Positions 1 to 9,531 of a stretch of DNA of 48,440 bases are shown here, in pieces (the stretch's first letter is position 1; every line of letters starts with the position of its first letter). Made by a program: the position numbers and the translations under genes. The notes under the pieces are model-generated. The model saw nothing but the letters and a program-made list of their open reading frames with translations. It made no database searches and was not told the DNA's origin. The DNA comes from Halococcus hamelinensis 100A6 (lineage in GTDB: Archaea > Halobacteriota > Halobacteria > Halobacteriales > Halococcaceae): assembly GCF_000336675.1 (NCBI RefSeq), contig NZ_AOMB01000036.1, positions 1 through 48,440 of the forward strand, read 5' to 3'.

Positions 1-576
1 GTCGGCGACCGTGCCGAGGTGGCCTTCGACTGTCACTGGTCGTACACCGCCGACGGGGCCAAACGTCTCGCGTACGCACTCGAAGACTATCCGATCTGGT
101 GGCTCGAGGACCCGATCCCCCCCGAGAACCACGACGTCCAGCGGACGGTCACGCAGTCGACGACCACACCGATCGCGACGGGCGAGAACGTCTATCGGAC
201 CCACGGAAGCCGTCGCCTGATCGAGGAGGAGGCGGTCGACATCCTCGCGCCCGACATCCCCCGCGTTGGCGGGATGCGCGAGGGAATGAAGATCGCGAAC
301 ATGGCCGACGATTACTACGTGCCGCTCGCGATGCACAACGTCTCCTCGCCGATCGGGACGATGGCGAGCGCCCAGCTCGGGGCGGCGATCCCGAACGTGC
401 TCGCCGTGGAGTACCACTCCTACCAGCTCGGCTGGTGGGAGGACCTGGTCGAGGAGTCGGTGCTCGGGACGGGCCGACTCCCGATCCCCGACGAGCCCGG
501 ACTGGGGCTCACGCTCGACTTCGACACCGTCGGCGAGCACCTCGTCGCCGGCGAGACCCTCTTCGACGAGACGTAA
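1..576 (+). CDS. Enolase-superfamily sugar-acid dehydratase (mandelate racemase/muconate lactonizing type), 3' part only
   Basis: The reading frame is open from base 1, so the N-terminal capping domain lies outside the window; 191 residues of the barrel are visible. The three acidic metal ligands of the superfamily can be seen in order: Asp in AFDCHW, Glu in WLEDPIPPEN and Glu in TGENVY. A later His in AMHNVSSP matches the general acid/base of sugar-acid dehydratases. Family members remove water from aldonic acids such as gluconate, xylonate or galactonate to give 2-keto-3-deoxy acids in the cytoplasm. An IclR-type regulator converges on it about 210 bases downstream; haloarchaeal pentose pathways use IclR regulators, which fits a sugar-acid role. 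The exact substrate cannot be read from this fragment. Confidence 0.85.
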   Translation, partial: VGDRAEVAFDCHWSYTADGAKRLAYALEDYPIWWLEDPIPPENHDVQRTVTQSTTTPIATGENVYRTHGSRRLIEEEAVDILAPDIPRVGGMREGMKIANMADDYYVPLAMHNVSSPIGTMASAQLGAAIPNVLAVEYHSYQLGWWEDLVEESVLGTGRLPIPDEPGLGLTLDFDTVGEHLVAGETLFDET

Positions 577-789
577 TCGAAACATCGAATATATCCTTAG
601 TTCTCGCGGGTCGAACATAGACGAAACTGAGACGTTCTCCGAATCGCCGGAGACCACGACTGATCTCCATTGCTGCAACCGACAGCACCCAGATCGAACG
701 ACCGACAACCGATACTAACAGCGGAATTTTGAGCGAGTGATAGTCCGCGGGGCGTCGTGGTGGTTGTCCGATAGCTCCAGGGTAGCAGA

Positions 790-1554
790 TCAGATACTGA
801 TGACATCCAACCGAACTTCGTTTGCGCTGTCGAGGACTTTTCTGGGGAAATCCCGAGTAAAACGTTCGTTCTGGATCCGATAGGACGGTCCCGAAACACC
901 TACCGCACCGAGGACTTGGTCGTCTCCGTCGAGAATTGGCGCTGCAACGCACCGCAGTCCTGCCCGTTCCTTTTCGTCATCGAAGGCAACCCCTCGTTCC
1001 CGTATTCCCGCTAATTCCCGAGTGAGGTCATCGTACTGGGTAGAGACTGAACCAGCCTCGGCAGCTGTCGTTGGTTTGTCGATGATGTCGACCACACTCT
1101 CCTCGGGAAGATGAGCTAAGATAGATCTGCCAAGGGCCGTGGTGACAAGCGGAAGCCGTGTGCCATCGACGAACCTGGGAGCGATCGCGTTCTCTCCCTC
1201 TACGCGGTATAGATACGTTCCGTGACCATCGTCTTCTATCATAAGACTTGCAAGCTCACCCGTAGAGTGTGCCAGGCCATCGATTTTTGGCTTTGCGACG
1301 TTGTAGAGTTCGATCTGTCGCTTCGCGTAGGTACCGTACTCGAGAAATCGAATACCGATCCCGTAAGAGGTCCCGTCTTTGACGACGTACCCTTCTTGGA
1401 CCAGCGTGCTGAGATAGTTGTGTAGCGTGCTTTCGGGAATATCCAAGTGATCAGCCAACTCGGAGGCCGTCCCACCATCCATCTCCTTGAGCGCCCGAAT
1501 GACGCTGAAGAGAGTCCCCACTGATCGTATCGCGTACTGCGTTCGGTCTCCCAC
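790..1554 (-). CDS. IclR-family transcriptional regulator
   Basis: A 254-residue protein of normal IclR length. An N-terminal winged helix-turn-helix spans residues 8-60 (TASELADHLDIPESTLHNYL), followed by the IclR effector-binding domain from about residue 75 with the family stretch GLRCVAAPI. I chose the GTG at 1552-1554 because an AT-rich element on the minus strand (about 1576-1588) sits about 27 bases upstream, as expected for a leaderless haloarchaeal transcript. An in-frame TTG at 1611 would add 19 residues without family similarity. IclR proteins bind small metabolites and repress or activate catabolic genes. The convergent sugar-acid dehydratase is the nearest candidate target, but its promoter is outside the window. 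Confidence 0.88.
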   Translation of the reverse strand: MGDRTQYAIRSVGTLFSVIRALKEMDGGTASELADHLDIPESTLHNYLSTLVQEGYVVKDGTSYGIGIRFLEYGTYAKRQIELYNVAKPKIDGLAHSTGELASLMIEDDGHGTYLYRVEGENAIAPRFVDGTRLPLVTTALGRSILAHLPEESVVDIIDKPTTAAEAGSVSTQYDDLTRELAGIRERGVAFDDEKERAGLRCVAAPILDGDDQVLGAVGVSGPSYRIQNERFTRDFPRKVLDSANEVRLDVISI

Positions 1555-2641
1555 GTTCGGTTGTCTCCCCGAACCATAATGAATAATTCGGCGTTTTCCG
1601 GCATCGCTCAAATACGATGAGATGGTTTCGTTCGAATCGCTTGCTACCCAGTGCTACTGATTAGGATATCGATATTTCAGTCGCGTTGGTCCTGCCGATG
1701 CTACCGGGCCTCGACTGCCTGAGCCGAATCTCGTGCTCTGCTCCTCGTAGGAGCAGTTGTGTCGCTACTCACGAATCGATTCTTATCGGGAGTCTTCTCG
1801 CCACCTATCGGTTATAAGTTATTACATACTCGACTGGAGATGATTGCATCGAGTTCGGGGTACGTTGCACCTCTGAGTTCGACGAAGTCATCGGACGAAC
1901 GACTCCCGAGCAATCACTCGAATCGCCGTCAACGTTCATCGGACGGATTAGACCACCAAAACGACTCGGAAGGTAGATCCGTTCCATTAGGGTGGCTGTT
2001 GTGAGTTCCGTCCGACAGTATCCCTTGATAGTCGCCTGAGCTGTTCGCCGAAGTATCTGTTGAGTTGATACGACTGGTATAGAGCTTCTTTTGGACGAGA
2101 ATGCGCATTTCGGCTACCCTCTGCTAAGCGAGCTAGCCTTGTTTGTGAGTACAATCATGGCTCGCTGCGTCGCCGACTTTCCTCTGACTCCCCTCAGTAC
2201 TTGGTCGACCTCTTTCGTAGTGACAGTCGCCAAATTGAGTGCAATGCTGTAAGCGAAAATCAGTAAAGATATTTTGCTGAATATGGTCGTTGAAGGGCTA
2301 TCGATCGACAGGCGCTTCTAGTTTCTATCCTGATAATGAGCTTGCTGTCGAAGTCAACAACCCCATCAACCGTTCCGGTGATCGTGAGACTAGATTCCAG
2401 TGTCGACCTGATCGTGAGAGGGCCGCTTTTGTCGAAGACCCGCACCGACTCCTTCCATGCGGGTTCGGTTCGGCACTTCTCGGGATGGTGGGCACTCATC
2501 GAGTTGGTCTCGCAGGTATCCGGACGTGACCGGAGGTCTCCAGAGGGATCTACAGTATAGAAGAAGACGATGATTAACTATTGCGCCTCGAAACATTCCA
2601 TACGCCGCCAAGATTCCCGTAGTAGTACGGCAGTGAGTTTC
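1555..2641. other. Gene-poor intergenic region
   Basis: About 1.1 kb between the IclR gene and the NhaC gene. It holds the IclR promoter at its left edge. Several open frames of 60-80 codons occur on both strands, but they overlap each other and show no family motif. The only protein-like stretch is a short minus-strand frame around 2114-2280, listed separately as a possible mobile-element remnant. Confidence 0.5.
2114..2281 (-). pseudogene. Possible remnant of a haloarchaeal HTH/IS630-type transposase N-terminus
   Basis: An uninterrupted minus-strand frame, ending at a stop at 2114-2116, encodes VTTKEVDQVLRGVRGK followed by SATQRAMIVL. From memory this resembles the first helices of haloarchaeal IS630-type proteins (ST.EL..AL.EVEGKT.TQRLM). 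There is no credible start codon and the frame stops where the helix-turn-helix should continue. The match is short and made by eye, so this is a weak call; chance similarity is possible. Confidence 0.25.
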
Positions 2642-4093
2642 TCAGTCGTCCGCTGTCGATACGGTGTCGAGCGATTCGCCGTCTTTGGTCGCTATCCCAC
2701 GCCCGGTTACCGCCATCACGAAGAGAATGAGCGGCGAGAGATAGCCGAAGAAGTAGTACGGTGCGTACTGGAGCGTTGCCACACCGAGTACGCTCGCCAT
2801 GTACACACCACCGGCGTGCCACGGTATCAGCGCGCCAGTCGGCGTGCCAGCGGATTCGATGGCCTGTGAGAGTGCCGAACTGTCGAGTCCGTACTCGTCG
2901 TAGAGATTTCGGAGACTCATGCCGGGTACGGCGATGCTCATGTACTGTTGCGCCGAGAAGAGATTCACGACGATAGCCGAGATACCGGTGGCGGCGACGA
3001 GACTGCTTGCGCCCCGGATCGACCGTTCGAGCGAGCGCGCGAGCACCGCGAGGATGCCGGTTCGCTCCAGAAGTCCGCCGAGCGAGAGTGCAGCGACCAC
3101 GACAGCGATCGTCCACGCGGAGCCGGTAAGTCCCCCGCTCGCAAGCAACGAGTTCACCGCTTCACTCCCCGTCTCGGGGTTCGTACCGTTCAGAAATACC
3201 TCCCATGCAGTAGTGAACGACGGGTCTTGAAGGAAGATTGTCGTTCCCACCCCCGCAAAGACACCGGCGATAAGCGACGAGAGAGCCGGATAGCCGTACA
3301 CCGCGAACCCGAACGTCACGAACAGCGGGAAGAACACGAGTACCGAGATATCGTACGTACTGGCGAGCGTACTCCGAATTTCACTGACCCGCCCAACTGG
3401 AATAGTTCCGATCGTCTGTAGTCCGAGGTAGGCGAAGACGACGACCGAGACCCCGAGGGCGAGGGCTGTCCCGAGACGCATCGCTCGGATATGGTCGTAG
3501 AGGTCGGTGTTCGTCACACCCGCTGCGAGGTTCGTCGTATCCGATAGCGGCGACTGCTTGTCCCCTGCGTACGCACCCGAGAGGATAGCCCCCGCAGTCA
3601 TCGGCGCTGGAATCCCGAGTCCGGAACCGATGCCGACGAACGCGATACCGAGCGTGCCTGCAGTCGTCCACGAGGACCCGATAGAGAACGCGACGATAGC
3701 CGAAAGGAGGACTGTCGTTGGGAGGAAGACGGTCGGCGTGAGGACTGAAAGCCCGTAGTACATCATCCCCGGAATCGTCCCTGCACTCACCCAGGTGGCG
3801 ATGAGCGCATAGATAACGAAGATGATCAGGATGGCCTGTAACCCCATCTTGAGACTGCTCTCGACACCATCGTAGAGACCTTCGAACGAGATATCCATCC
3901 AGTACCGACCGACCAACCCAGTCAGAACGATGCTCCAGAGCAGTGGTCCGTGTGGTGCGAGTCCCAGTACACCGGAGCCGATGCCGAGGAAGACGACGAC
4001 ACCGACCAGTGGAACGAGTGCCTGTAGGATCGACGGCTGCTGTCCGCCGAAACGGGACTCATCAGTCAGGAAGTCTGCGTCGAACGAACCCAT
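2642..4093 (-). CDS. nhaC: NhaC-family Na+/H+ antiporter
   Basis: A 483-residue polytopic membrane protein with about a dozen hydrophobic segments. The conserved family core is visible: a Ser/Gly-rich segment FSIGSSWTTAGTLGIAF followed by GAILSGAYAGDKQSPLSDTTN. This Asp-rich loop is the typical NhaC signature. NhaC antiporters exchange cytoplasmic Na+ for external protons and support pH and sodium homeostasis, which fits a haloarchaeon. Some relatives exchange organic ions such as malate/lactate, so the substrate is an inference. It is transcribed alone, away from FAU-1. A TATA-like AT stretch near 4120-4127 fits the start at 4093. Confidence 0.87.
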   Translation of the reverse strand: MGSFDADFLTDESRFGGQQPSILQALVPLVGVVVFLGIGSGVLGLAPHGPLLWSIVLTGLVGRYWMDISFEGLYDGVESSLKMGLQAILIIFVIYALIATWVSAGTIPGMMYYGLSVLTPTVFLPTTVLLSAIVAFSIGSSWTTAGTLGIAFVGIGSGLGIPAPMTAGAILSGAYAGDKQSPLSDTTNLAAGVTNTDLYDHIRAMRLGTALALGVSVVVFAYLGLQTIGTIPVGRVSEIRSTLASTYDISVLVFFPLFVTFGFAVYGYPALSSLIAGVFAGVGTTIFLQDPSFTTAWEVFLNGTNPETGSEAVNSLLASGGLTGSAWTIAVVVAALSLGGLLERTGILAVLARSLERSIRGASSLVAATGISAIVVNLFSAQQYMSIAVPGMSLRNLYDEYGLDSSALSQAIESAGTPTGALIPWHAGGVYMASVLGVATLQYAPYYFFGYLSPLILFVMAVTGRGIATKDGESLDTVSTADD

Positions 4094-4436
4094 CTACCTC
4101 AACACAATTACTGGCGGGTATTAAGCGGCACGATAATATTCCCATAGGGAATCATGCTCGATCACCACAGATCCGTTCGCTTCCCTAGCTCGACTGAGTG
4201 AGAGGCGAGCCAAACGACGTATCGACCTGCGTCGTTTCCGGTATCGAGTACGTGGCCCTAGTCTGGATACTTCGAATTCGACCTTCGATCGGGGCTACTC
4301 GTTCACTCCAATCGAAACGTTGCTGGGGACGAGGCAGTTCCATGCTGAATATGGGCGAAGACGAGACTCCCGCGGATCTCGAGAACCGGTTCCCGGACAG
4401 ATCCCCTCATCAGCATACTAACGTGTATGGCGCGCT
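4094..4436. promoter_or_regulatory. Divergent promoter region between nhaC and FAU-1 genes
   Basis: 343 bases between two divergently transcribed genes. It includes a TATA-like gcttaata on the minus strand at about 4120-4127, roughly 30 bases before the nhaC start. I see no convincing gene, repeat or structured RNA in it. Confidence 0.4.
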
Positions 4437-5834
4437 ATGAAGGCTCGAATTCGTGGCATCTACGCCACTGCACTGACTCGCCTCTTCCGCGAGGCCGACC
4501 ACGCGGTCGTACAGGCGTCCCCCACTATTCGGGAGCGCTTCGACGGTGCGTTCGCCGTCGAGGAACCCGACGTCGCGATCGAGACGACCGATGATCGACA
4601 GGGCATCGGCGTCCACGGCGACTCCACGGCGGTGAACACTGCAGCGACCTCTCTCGCCAGCCTCGAAACGGATACGTTCAGCTGGTCCGCGAATATGCCG
4701 CGTGAGGCAGTGTTCACGGGGAAGGTCACGGAGACGGTCAGGGGCGGTGCTGTTGTGGACTGTGGCAGTGGTTCGGGATTCCTTCCCGATTCGAATACGG
4801 AGCACCAAATCGAGGAAGGTGACCGACTCAGGGTACAGGTTGTCGACCCTGTGCCGCCGTGGAGCGACGACCGGCCAGTGCTCGATACGCACCTCGAAGT
4901 GGGTGGCAGCTTAGTCCAGCTTGTGCGCGATGGGTCCGTAGATACGTCCGCACAGCCGGGTATGGCTGCGAATCTAACTGGTCTCCTCCCGAACGACCCA
5001 CCGGATGGCTGGCAGGCACGCTGGATGGACGCGAGCGACGACGCGGAGTTCGCCGCGCTCTCGGACGCACTCGCGTCCGCGAGCGACCGGGCTACAGCTA
5101 TCGATGCGGCGCTCTCCGACGCACCCGAGAATCAGGACGAACCCGGTGTCGTCTGGGACGAGAGTGCGACGACGTGGATCTGGTTCGGCCGTGCATCGCG
5201 CTTCGCGCTCGACGACGCTCGCCGGGCAGTCTGCTCGACGATGGCTGGCCACCACCGTATCAAAGCCGGGAGTACGGATGCAAGCGCTGCTGTCGAGCTT
5301 GTGGAGGCGGTATGCGATTTGAATGACAGTGCGGAATCCGAGTTCCCGTTCGCAACGATCGCTCGGCAGTTCGGGCCACACGAGGACGATGAGATCCGGA
5401 TCGTCCACGGCAAGCCGGACGGCCGTCGAATCACGTTGGGTGACGGCATCGTAACCGACCGCGACGAATCGAGTGTTACTATTCGACGGGAGATGACGCC
5501 CGGGGGAACCTACGACGCGTTGGGAACCGAACGCCGTGCTGGCGATACTGCGACGACGAAGTTCACCGAGGGGAAGTGGTGGTATCCAACCGTCTATCGG
5601 GATGCGAACGGAGAGCGTCGGGGGACGTACGTCAACATCTGTACGCCGGTCGAGGTCTTCCCTACTGCTGCTCGCTATATCGACCTCCACGTCGACGTCG
5701 TGAAGCACGCCGACGGCCGGATCGAGCGAGTGGACGACGCCGAGCTCGACAGTGCTGCTTCGGAGGGTCACGTTTCCGAGCCGCTCGCTGAGACGGCTCG
5801 CGAGGTTGCGAGCACCATCGAGAACGCGCTCTGA
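4437..5834 (+). CDS. fau-1: Probable ribonuclease FAU-1 (S1-like + DUF402 RNA-binding protein)
   Basis: 465 residues, the usual length of the archaeal FAU-1 family. An S1-like beta-barrel lies at about residues 88-160 (AVFTGKVTETVRGGAVVDCG), and a DUF402 domain fills the last third, with the typical KWWYPTVYRD and YVNICTPVEV segments. Pyrococcus FAU-1 binds AU-rich RNA and is reported to act as an RNase E/G-like endonuclease involved in 5S rRNA maturation; the same role is inferred here. It is cytoplasmic. The gene stands alone and converges on the lipoprotein gene with only 28 bases between stop codons. The ATG at 4437 gives the family-typical N-terminus MKARIRGIYATALT. Confidence 0.9.
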   Translation: MKARIRGIYATALTRLFREADHAVVQASPTIRERFDGAFAVEEPDVAIETTDDRQGIGVHGDSTAVNTAATSLASLETDTFSWSANMPREAVFTGKVTETVRGGAVVDCGSGSGFLPDSNTEHQIEEGDRLRVQVVDPVPPWSDDRPVLDTHLEVGGSLVQLVRDGSVDTSAQPGMAANLTGLLPNDPPDGWQARWMDASDDAEFAALSDALASASDRATAIDAALSDAPENQDEPGVVWDESATTWIWFGRASRFALDDARRAVCSTMAGHHRIKAGSTDASAAVELVEAVCDLNDSAESEFPFATIARQFGPHEDDEIRIVHGKPDGRRITLGDGIVTDRDESSVTIRREMTPGGTYDALGTERRAGDTATTKFTEGKWWYPTVYRDANGERRGTYVNICTPVEVFPTAARYIDLHVDVVKHADGRIERVDDAELDSAASEGHVSEPLAETAREVASTIENAL

Positions 5835-5862
5835 CTCCCGATCGTAAGCTATCGAAGGGGCC

Positions 5863-7161
5863 CTACTCGTACGAGGGCTCTTTCGTCTCCCCCGGTTGGA
5901 CGGTCGCCCAGACCTCGCCGTTCTGATAGACTTTCAGCGTTGCCGACCCCTCGTTTTCGATGCTGTAGAGTGCACCATCCGTCGAGTACGTATCGACGCC
6001 ACCCGCGCCGACGAACCCGTACGCCCCTGACACCATGCCCGTGTAATCGGGGTTCTCGGCCGTGGTTCCCGGGTTCGCCTCGCTTTCGTAGTAGAACGGC
6101 ATCGTGCCGGCTTCCCCGGCCATGAGCGTGTAATTCGAGGCCCCATCACCGACTGCCTCGACCGTGATGAAGTTCTCACCGCTCGACGGGGCGTCGGGGT
6201 CGACTCGTTCGCCATCCGTTCCTTGACCCGGTTCGACCGTCTCGTACAGTTCGCCGTTCAGGTACACCTCGAGCGGAACGTCGCCATCGTTGACGAAGCC
6301 GAGGGAGGGCTCGCCCGCAATAGTCGGTTCGTACTGGTAGCTATCGACCCCGTTGTCCCCGACGAACCCTTCGGCGTAGTAGGGGTCATCGAGGATCACT
6401 CGGTCCTCGTAGCTGGCGGAATCCTCGGTGTCGGCTTCCGCCCCCAGTTCGATGTTCGGGCCCGTTCCCCCGTACATTCGATAGTACGAGCCACCCGAGC
6501 CGTCCGCGACGATGGTCACGTTGTACCAGCCTTCGCGGGACGAGTCCGCTTCCGCTGCTGTCTCCGTCCGTGTCGGGGTAGCAGTCGACGTCGGCGTCGA
6601 TGTCGACGTTTCAGTCGGTGTCGATGTCGGGGTCGCTGTTTCGGTTGCCGTCGGTGTCGGACTCGGCGTCGCTGTTTCTGTTGCTGTCGGTGTCGATGTT
6701 GCCGTTTCGGTCGGAGTCGGCGTTTCGGTTGGTGTTGGGGTTGGCGTTGCCGTCTCAGTCGGTGTCGCCGTTGGAGTCGGCGTCGCCGTAGGGGTTGCCG
6801 TGTCGGTCGGTGTTTCCGTGGATGTCGACGTTGGTGTAGCCGTATCCGTCGGTGTCGACGTCGCCGTTTCCGTTGTCGGGAGAGCCGTGTCCGTCTCGGT
6901 CGATGGGGGTGTGAGCGTCGACGTGCCGTTCGGCTCCGGAGTTGCCGTGCTGATCGATGTCGACGTGGAGGTGGACGTTGCTACTGGTGTTGAGGTTGAT
7001 GTCTCCGTAGCGGAAGCCATGGAGTCGTTCGATACCATACTCGTGTTGTTCGTTGCTGGGACCGCCGTCGAGGTGCCCTCGGGTGCCTGAGAGAGGAAGC
7101 TACAGCCGGTCAGTAGCATCGACACGACCACCAAGACGACGAGGAGAGAGCGGGAGTTCAC
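5863..7161 (-). CDS. Secreted lipoprotein with Thr/Pro/Ser-rich stalk and two tandem repeat domains
   Basis: 432 residues from a GTG at 7159-7161. This start gives a compact signal peptide [20 protein letters not shown] with a lipobox ending at Cys20, so the protein should be lipid-anchored outside the membrane. The open frame extends 40 codons further upstream, but that would bury the signal peptide. Residues 50-200 are an almost pure Thr/Pro/Ser/Glu stalk made of [10 protein letters not shown]-like units, probably extended and O-glycosylated. Residues 211-432 hold two homologous copies of a roughly 100-residue domain, each ending in a pair like [15 protein letters not shown] / [15 protein letters not shown] after a GFVGxxGVDxY motif. 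I do not recognise the domain. The function is unknown; a surface-adhesion or S-layer-associated role is only a guess. Confidence 0.8.
   Translation of the reverse strand: MNSRSLLVVLVVVSMLLTGCSFLSQAPEGTSTAVPATNNTSMVSNDSMASATETSTSTPVATSTSTSTSISTATPEPNGTSTLTPPSTETDTALPTTETATSTPTDTATPTSTSTETPTDTATPTATPTPTATPTETATPTPTPTETPTPTETATSTPTATETATPSPTPTATETATPTSTPTETSTSTPTSTATPTRTETAAEADSSREGWYNVTIVADGSGGSYYRMYGGTGPNIELGAEADTEDSASYEDRVILDDPYYAEGFVGDNGVDSYQYEPTIAGEPSLGFVNDGDVPLEVYLNGELYETVEPGQGTDGERVDPDAPSSGENFITVEAVGDGASNYTLMAGEAGTMPFYYESEANPGTTAENPDYTGMVSGAYGFVGAGGVDTYSTDGALYSIENEGSATLKVYQNGEVWATVQPGETKEPSYE
6558..7012 (-). repeat. Low-complexity coding repeat (Thr/Pro/Ser/Glu codons)
   Basis: About 450 bases of degenerate short repeats built on ACx-CCx-ACx codons, read on the plus strand as variations of gtcggtgtcg. 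They encode the stalk of the lipoprotein. Such tracts expand and contract easily, and they create long false open frames on the other strand. Confidence 0.85.
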
Positions 7162-7432
7162 ACTCAGCTCGTCCGTTGCTGTGGGTTGTGCTGGGTGTGC
7201 AACCCAGAACTTGCTTCTCCAGTGGTGGGATGCAGGGCGCAAATCATTTGCTTCTGCATTGAACCCACCTCGTATTAGCACTTGGGACTGGGATTTGAAC
7301 GGCCGATGAACTCCGGGGGCCGACTACCGGTTCGAGACGGCCTCGGTCGTCGAAGACTACTCCTTGGCGAACACGGTTATAGAACGGTTCTCGGGGCGAA
7401 CGGTTTCGATGCTGGAGATGGCGAGAAGTGGA

Positions 7433-7621
7433 TCAGACGGACTCCTCCTCGTTCTTCGTCGGTACAACCTCCTCCGACCCGCAGTTCGGGCACCGCTCTC
7501 TGTTCGTCGCGAACCGCGCCTTACACTCTTTGCACCCGTAGTCCGCGTTCTCCTCCGTATCGTCCATATTCTGTTTGAACCGCTCGGCCTCTCGTCCGAG
7601 TTTTCTGAATACATCCCTCAT
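7433..7621 (-). CDS. Small zinc-ribbon protein
   Basis: 62 residues. An N-terminal basic/amphipathic helix (MRDVFRKLGREAERFKQ) is followed by a zinc ribbon with two knuckles, C30-x2-C33 and C44-x2-C47 (CKEC...CPNC), and an acidic tail. Such mini zinc-ribbon proteins are abundant in haloarchaea and mostly of unknown function; nucleic-acid or protein binding is usual for the fold. The gene is isolated, between the lipoprotein and an SDR on the other strand. It is likely a real gene because both knuckles are intact and the start ATG gives a clean N-terminus. Confidence 0.75.
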   Translation of the reverse strand: MRDVFRKLGREAERFKQNMDDTEENADYGCKECKARFATNRERCPNCGSEEVVPTKNEEESV

Positions 7622-7769
7622 CGCTTCCGAAAGGCGACGGAGTGTGATAACCGTTCGCCGGTGACGAACGAAGAGATCACGCCTGATCGATCCGCTCTTC
7701 GTCCAAACCTATCCGCTGGAGGGAGATCGCGAACCGTTTAACCACTCGGTAGTACAATGGGGGTATCAG

Positions 7770-8501
7770 ATGGTCGTGCTCATCACCGGTGCAAGCCGTG
7801 GTATCGGGCGCTCGATAGCGTACTCACTCGCGCCGGACTACGATATCGCGGTCAACTATCGAACCGCTGAGGAAGCCGCCACTGGGGTCGTCGACGACAT
7901 CGAAAGCGGTGGGGGAAACGCGATCGCGGTGAGTGCCGACGTCAGCAACTCGGAGGACGTCGAATCCATGGTCGCGAACGTCGTCGATACCTTCGGCGAT
8001 CTCGACGCGGTTGTCAACAACGCTGGCATCGTCGACCCGGACCTCGCAACTGATATCGACGACGAGCAGTGGAATCGCGTCCTTGAAACGAATCTTTCGG
8101 GGGCATTCTACGTTGCACGGGCTGCGATCCCGCATCTCGAGCCCGACGGAGACGTCGTATTTCTCTCCAGCATTGGGGGAACCGGCGGGACAGTTGATGC
8201 GAGTTACGCGGCGAGTAAGGCCGGTCTTCATGGCCTTACACGATCGCTGGCCCGCGAATACGGTGGGGAAGGCCTCCAAGTCAACGCCGTCGCGCCCGGC
8301 CCCGTCGAAACCGGTCTCAATGATGCTATCCTCGAGCATCTGGAGGCGATCGAATTCCGCGGGCACGGGAACCTCGACACCCATCTCCCTCAGTACGCCT
8401 GCCAACCGGAAGACGTCGCCCACACTGTCGAGTACGTCTTGGAAAACGAGTACCTCCAAGGCGAGATAGTCAACGTCAACGGTGGAATGCAGTTCCAGTG
8501 A
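7770..8501 (+). CDS. Short-chain dehydrogenase/reductase (FabG-like)
   Basis: 243 residues, a classical SDR. It has the NAD(P)-binding TGASRGIG at residues 6-13, NNAG, a catalytic Ser in LSSIGG and the YxxxK pair in SYAASKAG. The C-terminus GEIVNVNGGMQFQ is of FabG type. It oxidises or reduces an alcohol/ketone with NAD(P)H; the substrate is unknown. A TATA-like gtttaac at about 7734-7740 lies some 30 bases before the ATG. The SDR ends 30 bases before the convergent deacetylase gene. No acyl-carrier or fatty-acid genes are nearby, so a lipid role should not be assumed. Confidence 0.88.
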   Translation: MVVLITGASRGIGRSIAYSLAPDYDIAVNYRTAEEAATGVVDDIESGGGNAIAVSADVSNSEDVESMVANVVDTFGDLDAVVNNAGIVDPDLATDIDDEQWNRVLETNLSGAFYVARAAIPHLEPDGDVVFLSSIGGTGGTVDASYAASKAGLHGLTRSLAREYGGEGLQVNAVAPGPVETGLNDAILEHLEAIEFRGHGNLDTHLPQYACQPEDVAHTVEYVLENEYLQGEIVNVNGGMQFQ

Positions 8502-8531
8502 CGCTCTCCCCCTGAGGGAGTCGGCCCTCGC

Positions 8532-9431
8532 TCAGATATATTCGCCGTGCGCTTCGTAGACGGACGGGTCGTCGTCGTACTTTCGAGCGACCTCCTCTAG
8601 CGTGACGAAGTCGGCGTTCTCGTGGCCTTTGATGTAGGTGATGAAATCCTCGAGATGGGAAATCATGTGCGGCAGGCCATGCAGATCGGGGTGGATAGTG
8701 AACGTGTAGACTCCAGCACCCCGACGGTTGTAGAGGTAGTCGAACTGCCGCTTGTAGTACTGCTCGTACATCATCTCGGGGTCCTTGTACCCAGCATGGT
8801 AGAGCGGCTGTTTGATGAAGAGCATCGCTGGAATGTCGTCGCGATACCAACTGATCGGGATCTCCACGACGTCCGTCTCCTCACCGTACTCGTATGGTGT
8901 CGTCCACGTATCGGGGTCCTGGTCGTATTTGATCGGCTCCCAGCTATCGCCTTTCCGCATATAGCCCGGCTCGAACTCCCGTTCCATGAGGCTGCTATCG
9001 TAGAGGAAGTCGTACTTCTCGACGAGGTCCGGCGTGTTCTCGCTGAACTCCCACCAGCTTGCTCGGTGACCGACCGGTTTCTCACCGGTCACCTCCTCGA
9101 CGAGGTCGATCGAGAGCTGGAGGATCTCGTCTTCCTGCTCGCGTGAGAGATCCGTCGGGTTCTCGTGGGAGTAGCCGTGAACGCCGATCTCGTGACCGGC
9201 ATCGGCAACCGCTTGGATCTCTTCGCGGAACGTCTCGATAGTGTGCCCGGGCACGTACCACGAGGTATCGATGTCCTCGTCTTCGAAAAGCTGGAGCATC
9301 CGTGGGATGCCTTCGTTCCCGGCCGAGAGCCCGCGCGAAAGGTCCGCGGGCGAATCCGCACCCCCGTACGATCCGAGCCAGCCAGCGACACAATCCGCGT
9401 CAACGCCGATCGCTACGTCGATATCACCCAT
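8532..9431 (-). CDS. Polysaccharide deacetylase-family protein (CE4 fold, HpPgdA/PuuE-like)
   Basis: 299 residues from the ATG at 9429-9431, which gives MGDIDVAIGVDADCV; a longer frame up to 9566 would run into the asparaginase gene. The NodB-type motifs are present: Asp13 in DADC, metal-binding His85 and His89 in VHGYSHENP, and an Arg motif in GHRASWWEFS. There is no signal peptide, so the enzyme is cytoplasmic. This sub-branch resembles HpPgdA and PuuE-like amidohydrolases that act on small amides (allantoin-type compounds) or unusual N-acyl substrates, not cell-wall chitin or peptidoglycan. An asparaginase lies just upstream on the same strand, so a small-amide hydrolysis role is plausible but unproven. 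Confidence 0.83.
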   Translation of the reverse strand: MGDIDVAIGVDADCVAGWLGSYGGADSPADLSRGLSAGNEGIPRMLQLFEDEDIDTSWYVPGHTIETFREEIQAVADAGHEIGVHGYSHENPTDLSREQEDEILQLSIDLVEEVTGEKPVGHRASWWEFSENTPDLVEKYDFLYDSSLMEREFEPGYMRKGDSWEPIKYDQDPDTWTTPYEYGEETDVVEIPISWYRDDIPAMLFIKQPLYHAGYKDPEMMYEQYYKRQFDYLYNRRGAGVYTFTIHPDLHGLPHMISHLEDFITYIKGHENADFVTLEEVARKYDDDPSVYEAHGEYI

Positions 9432-9531
9432 CGTGGATCGTTTTTCATCTCGTGGGCTGAGCCGATAGCCGTGGTCCTCCTCGCAAATGTTGCTGATATC
9501 TGCGCGCTCGACCGGTTGATGCGCCGCGCGT

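Noticed and set aside
6223-7090. Long plus-strand open frames of up to 256 codons opposite the lipoprotein gene, rich in Arg/Cys or in Val/Gly/Ser repeats
   Set aside because: They are mirror images of the Thr/Pro codon repeats; composition is repetitive, there is no family motif, and the minus-strand gene has a signal peptide, lipobox and structured domains.
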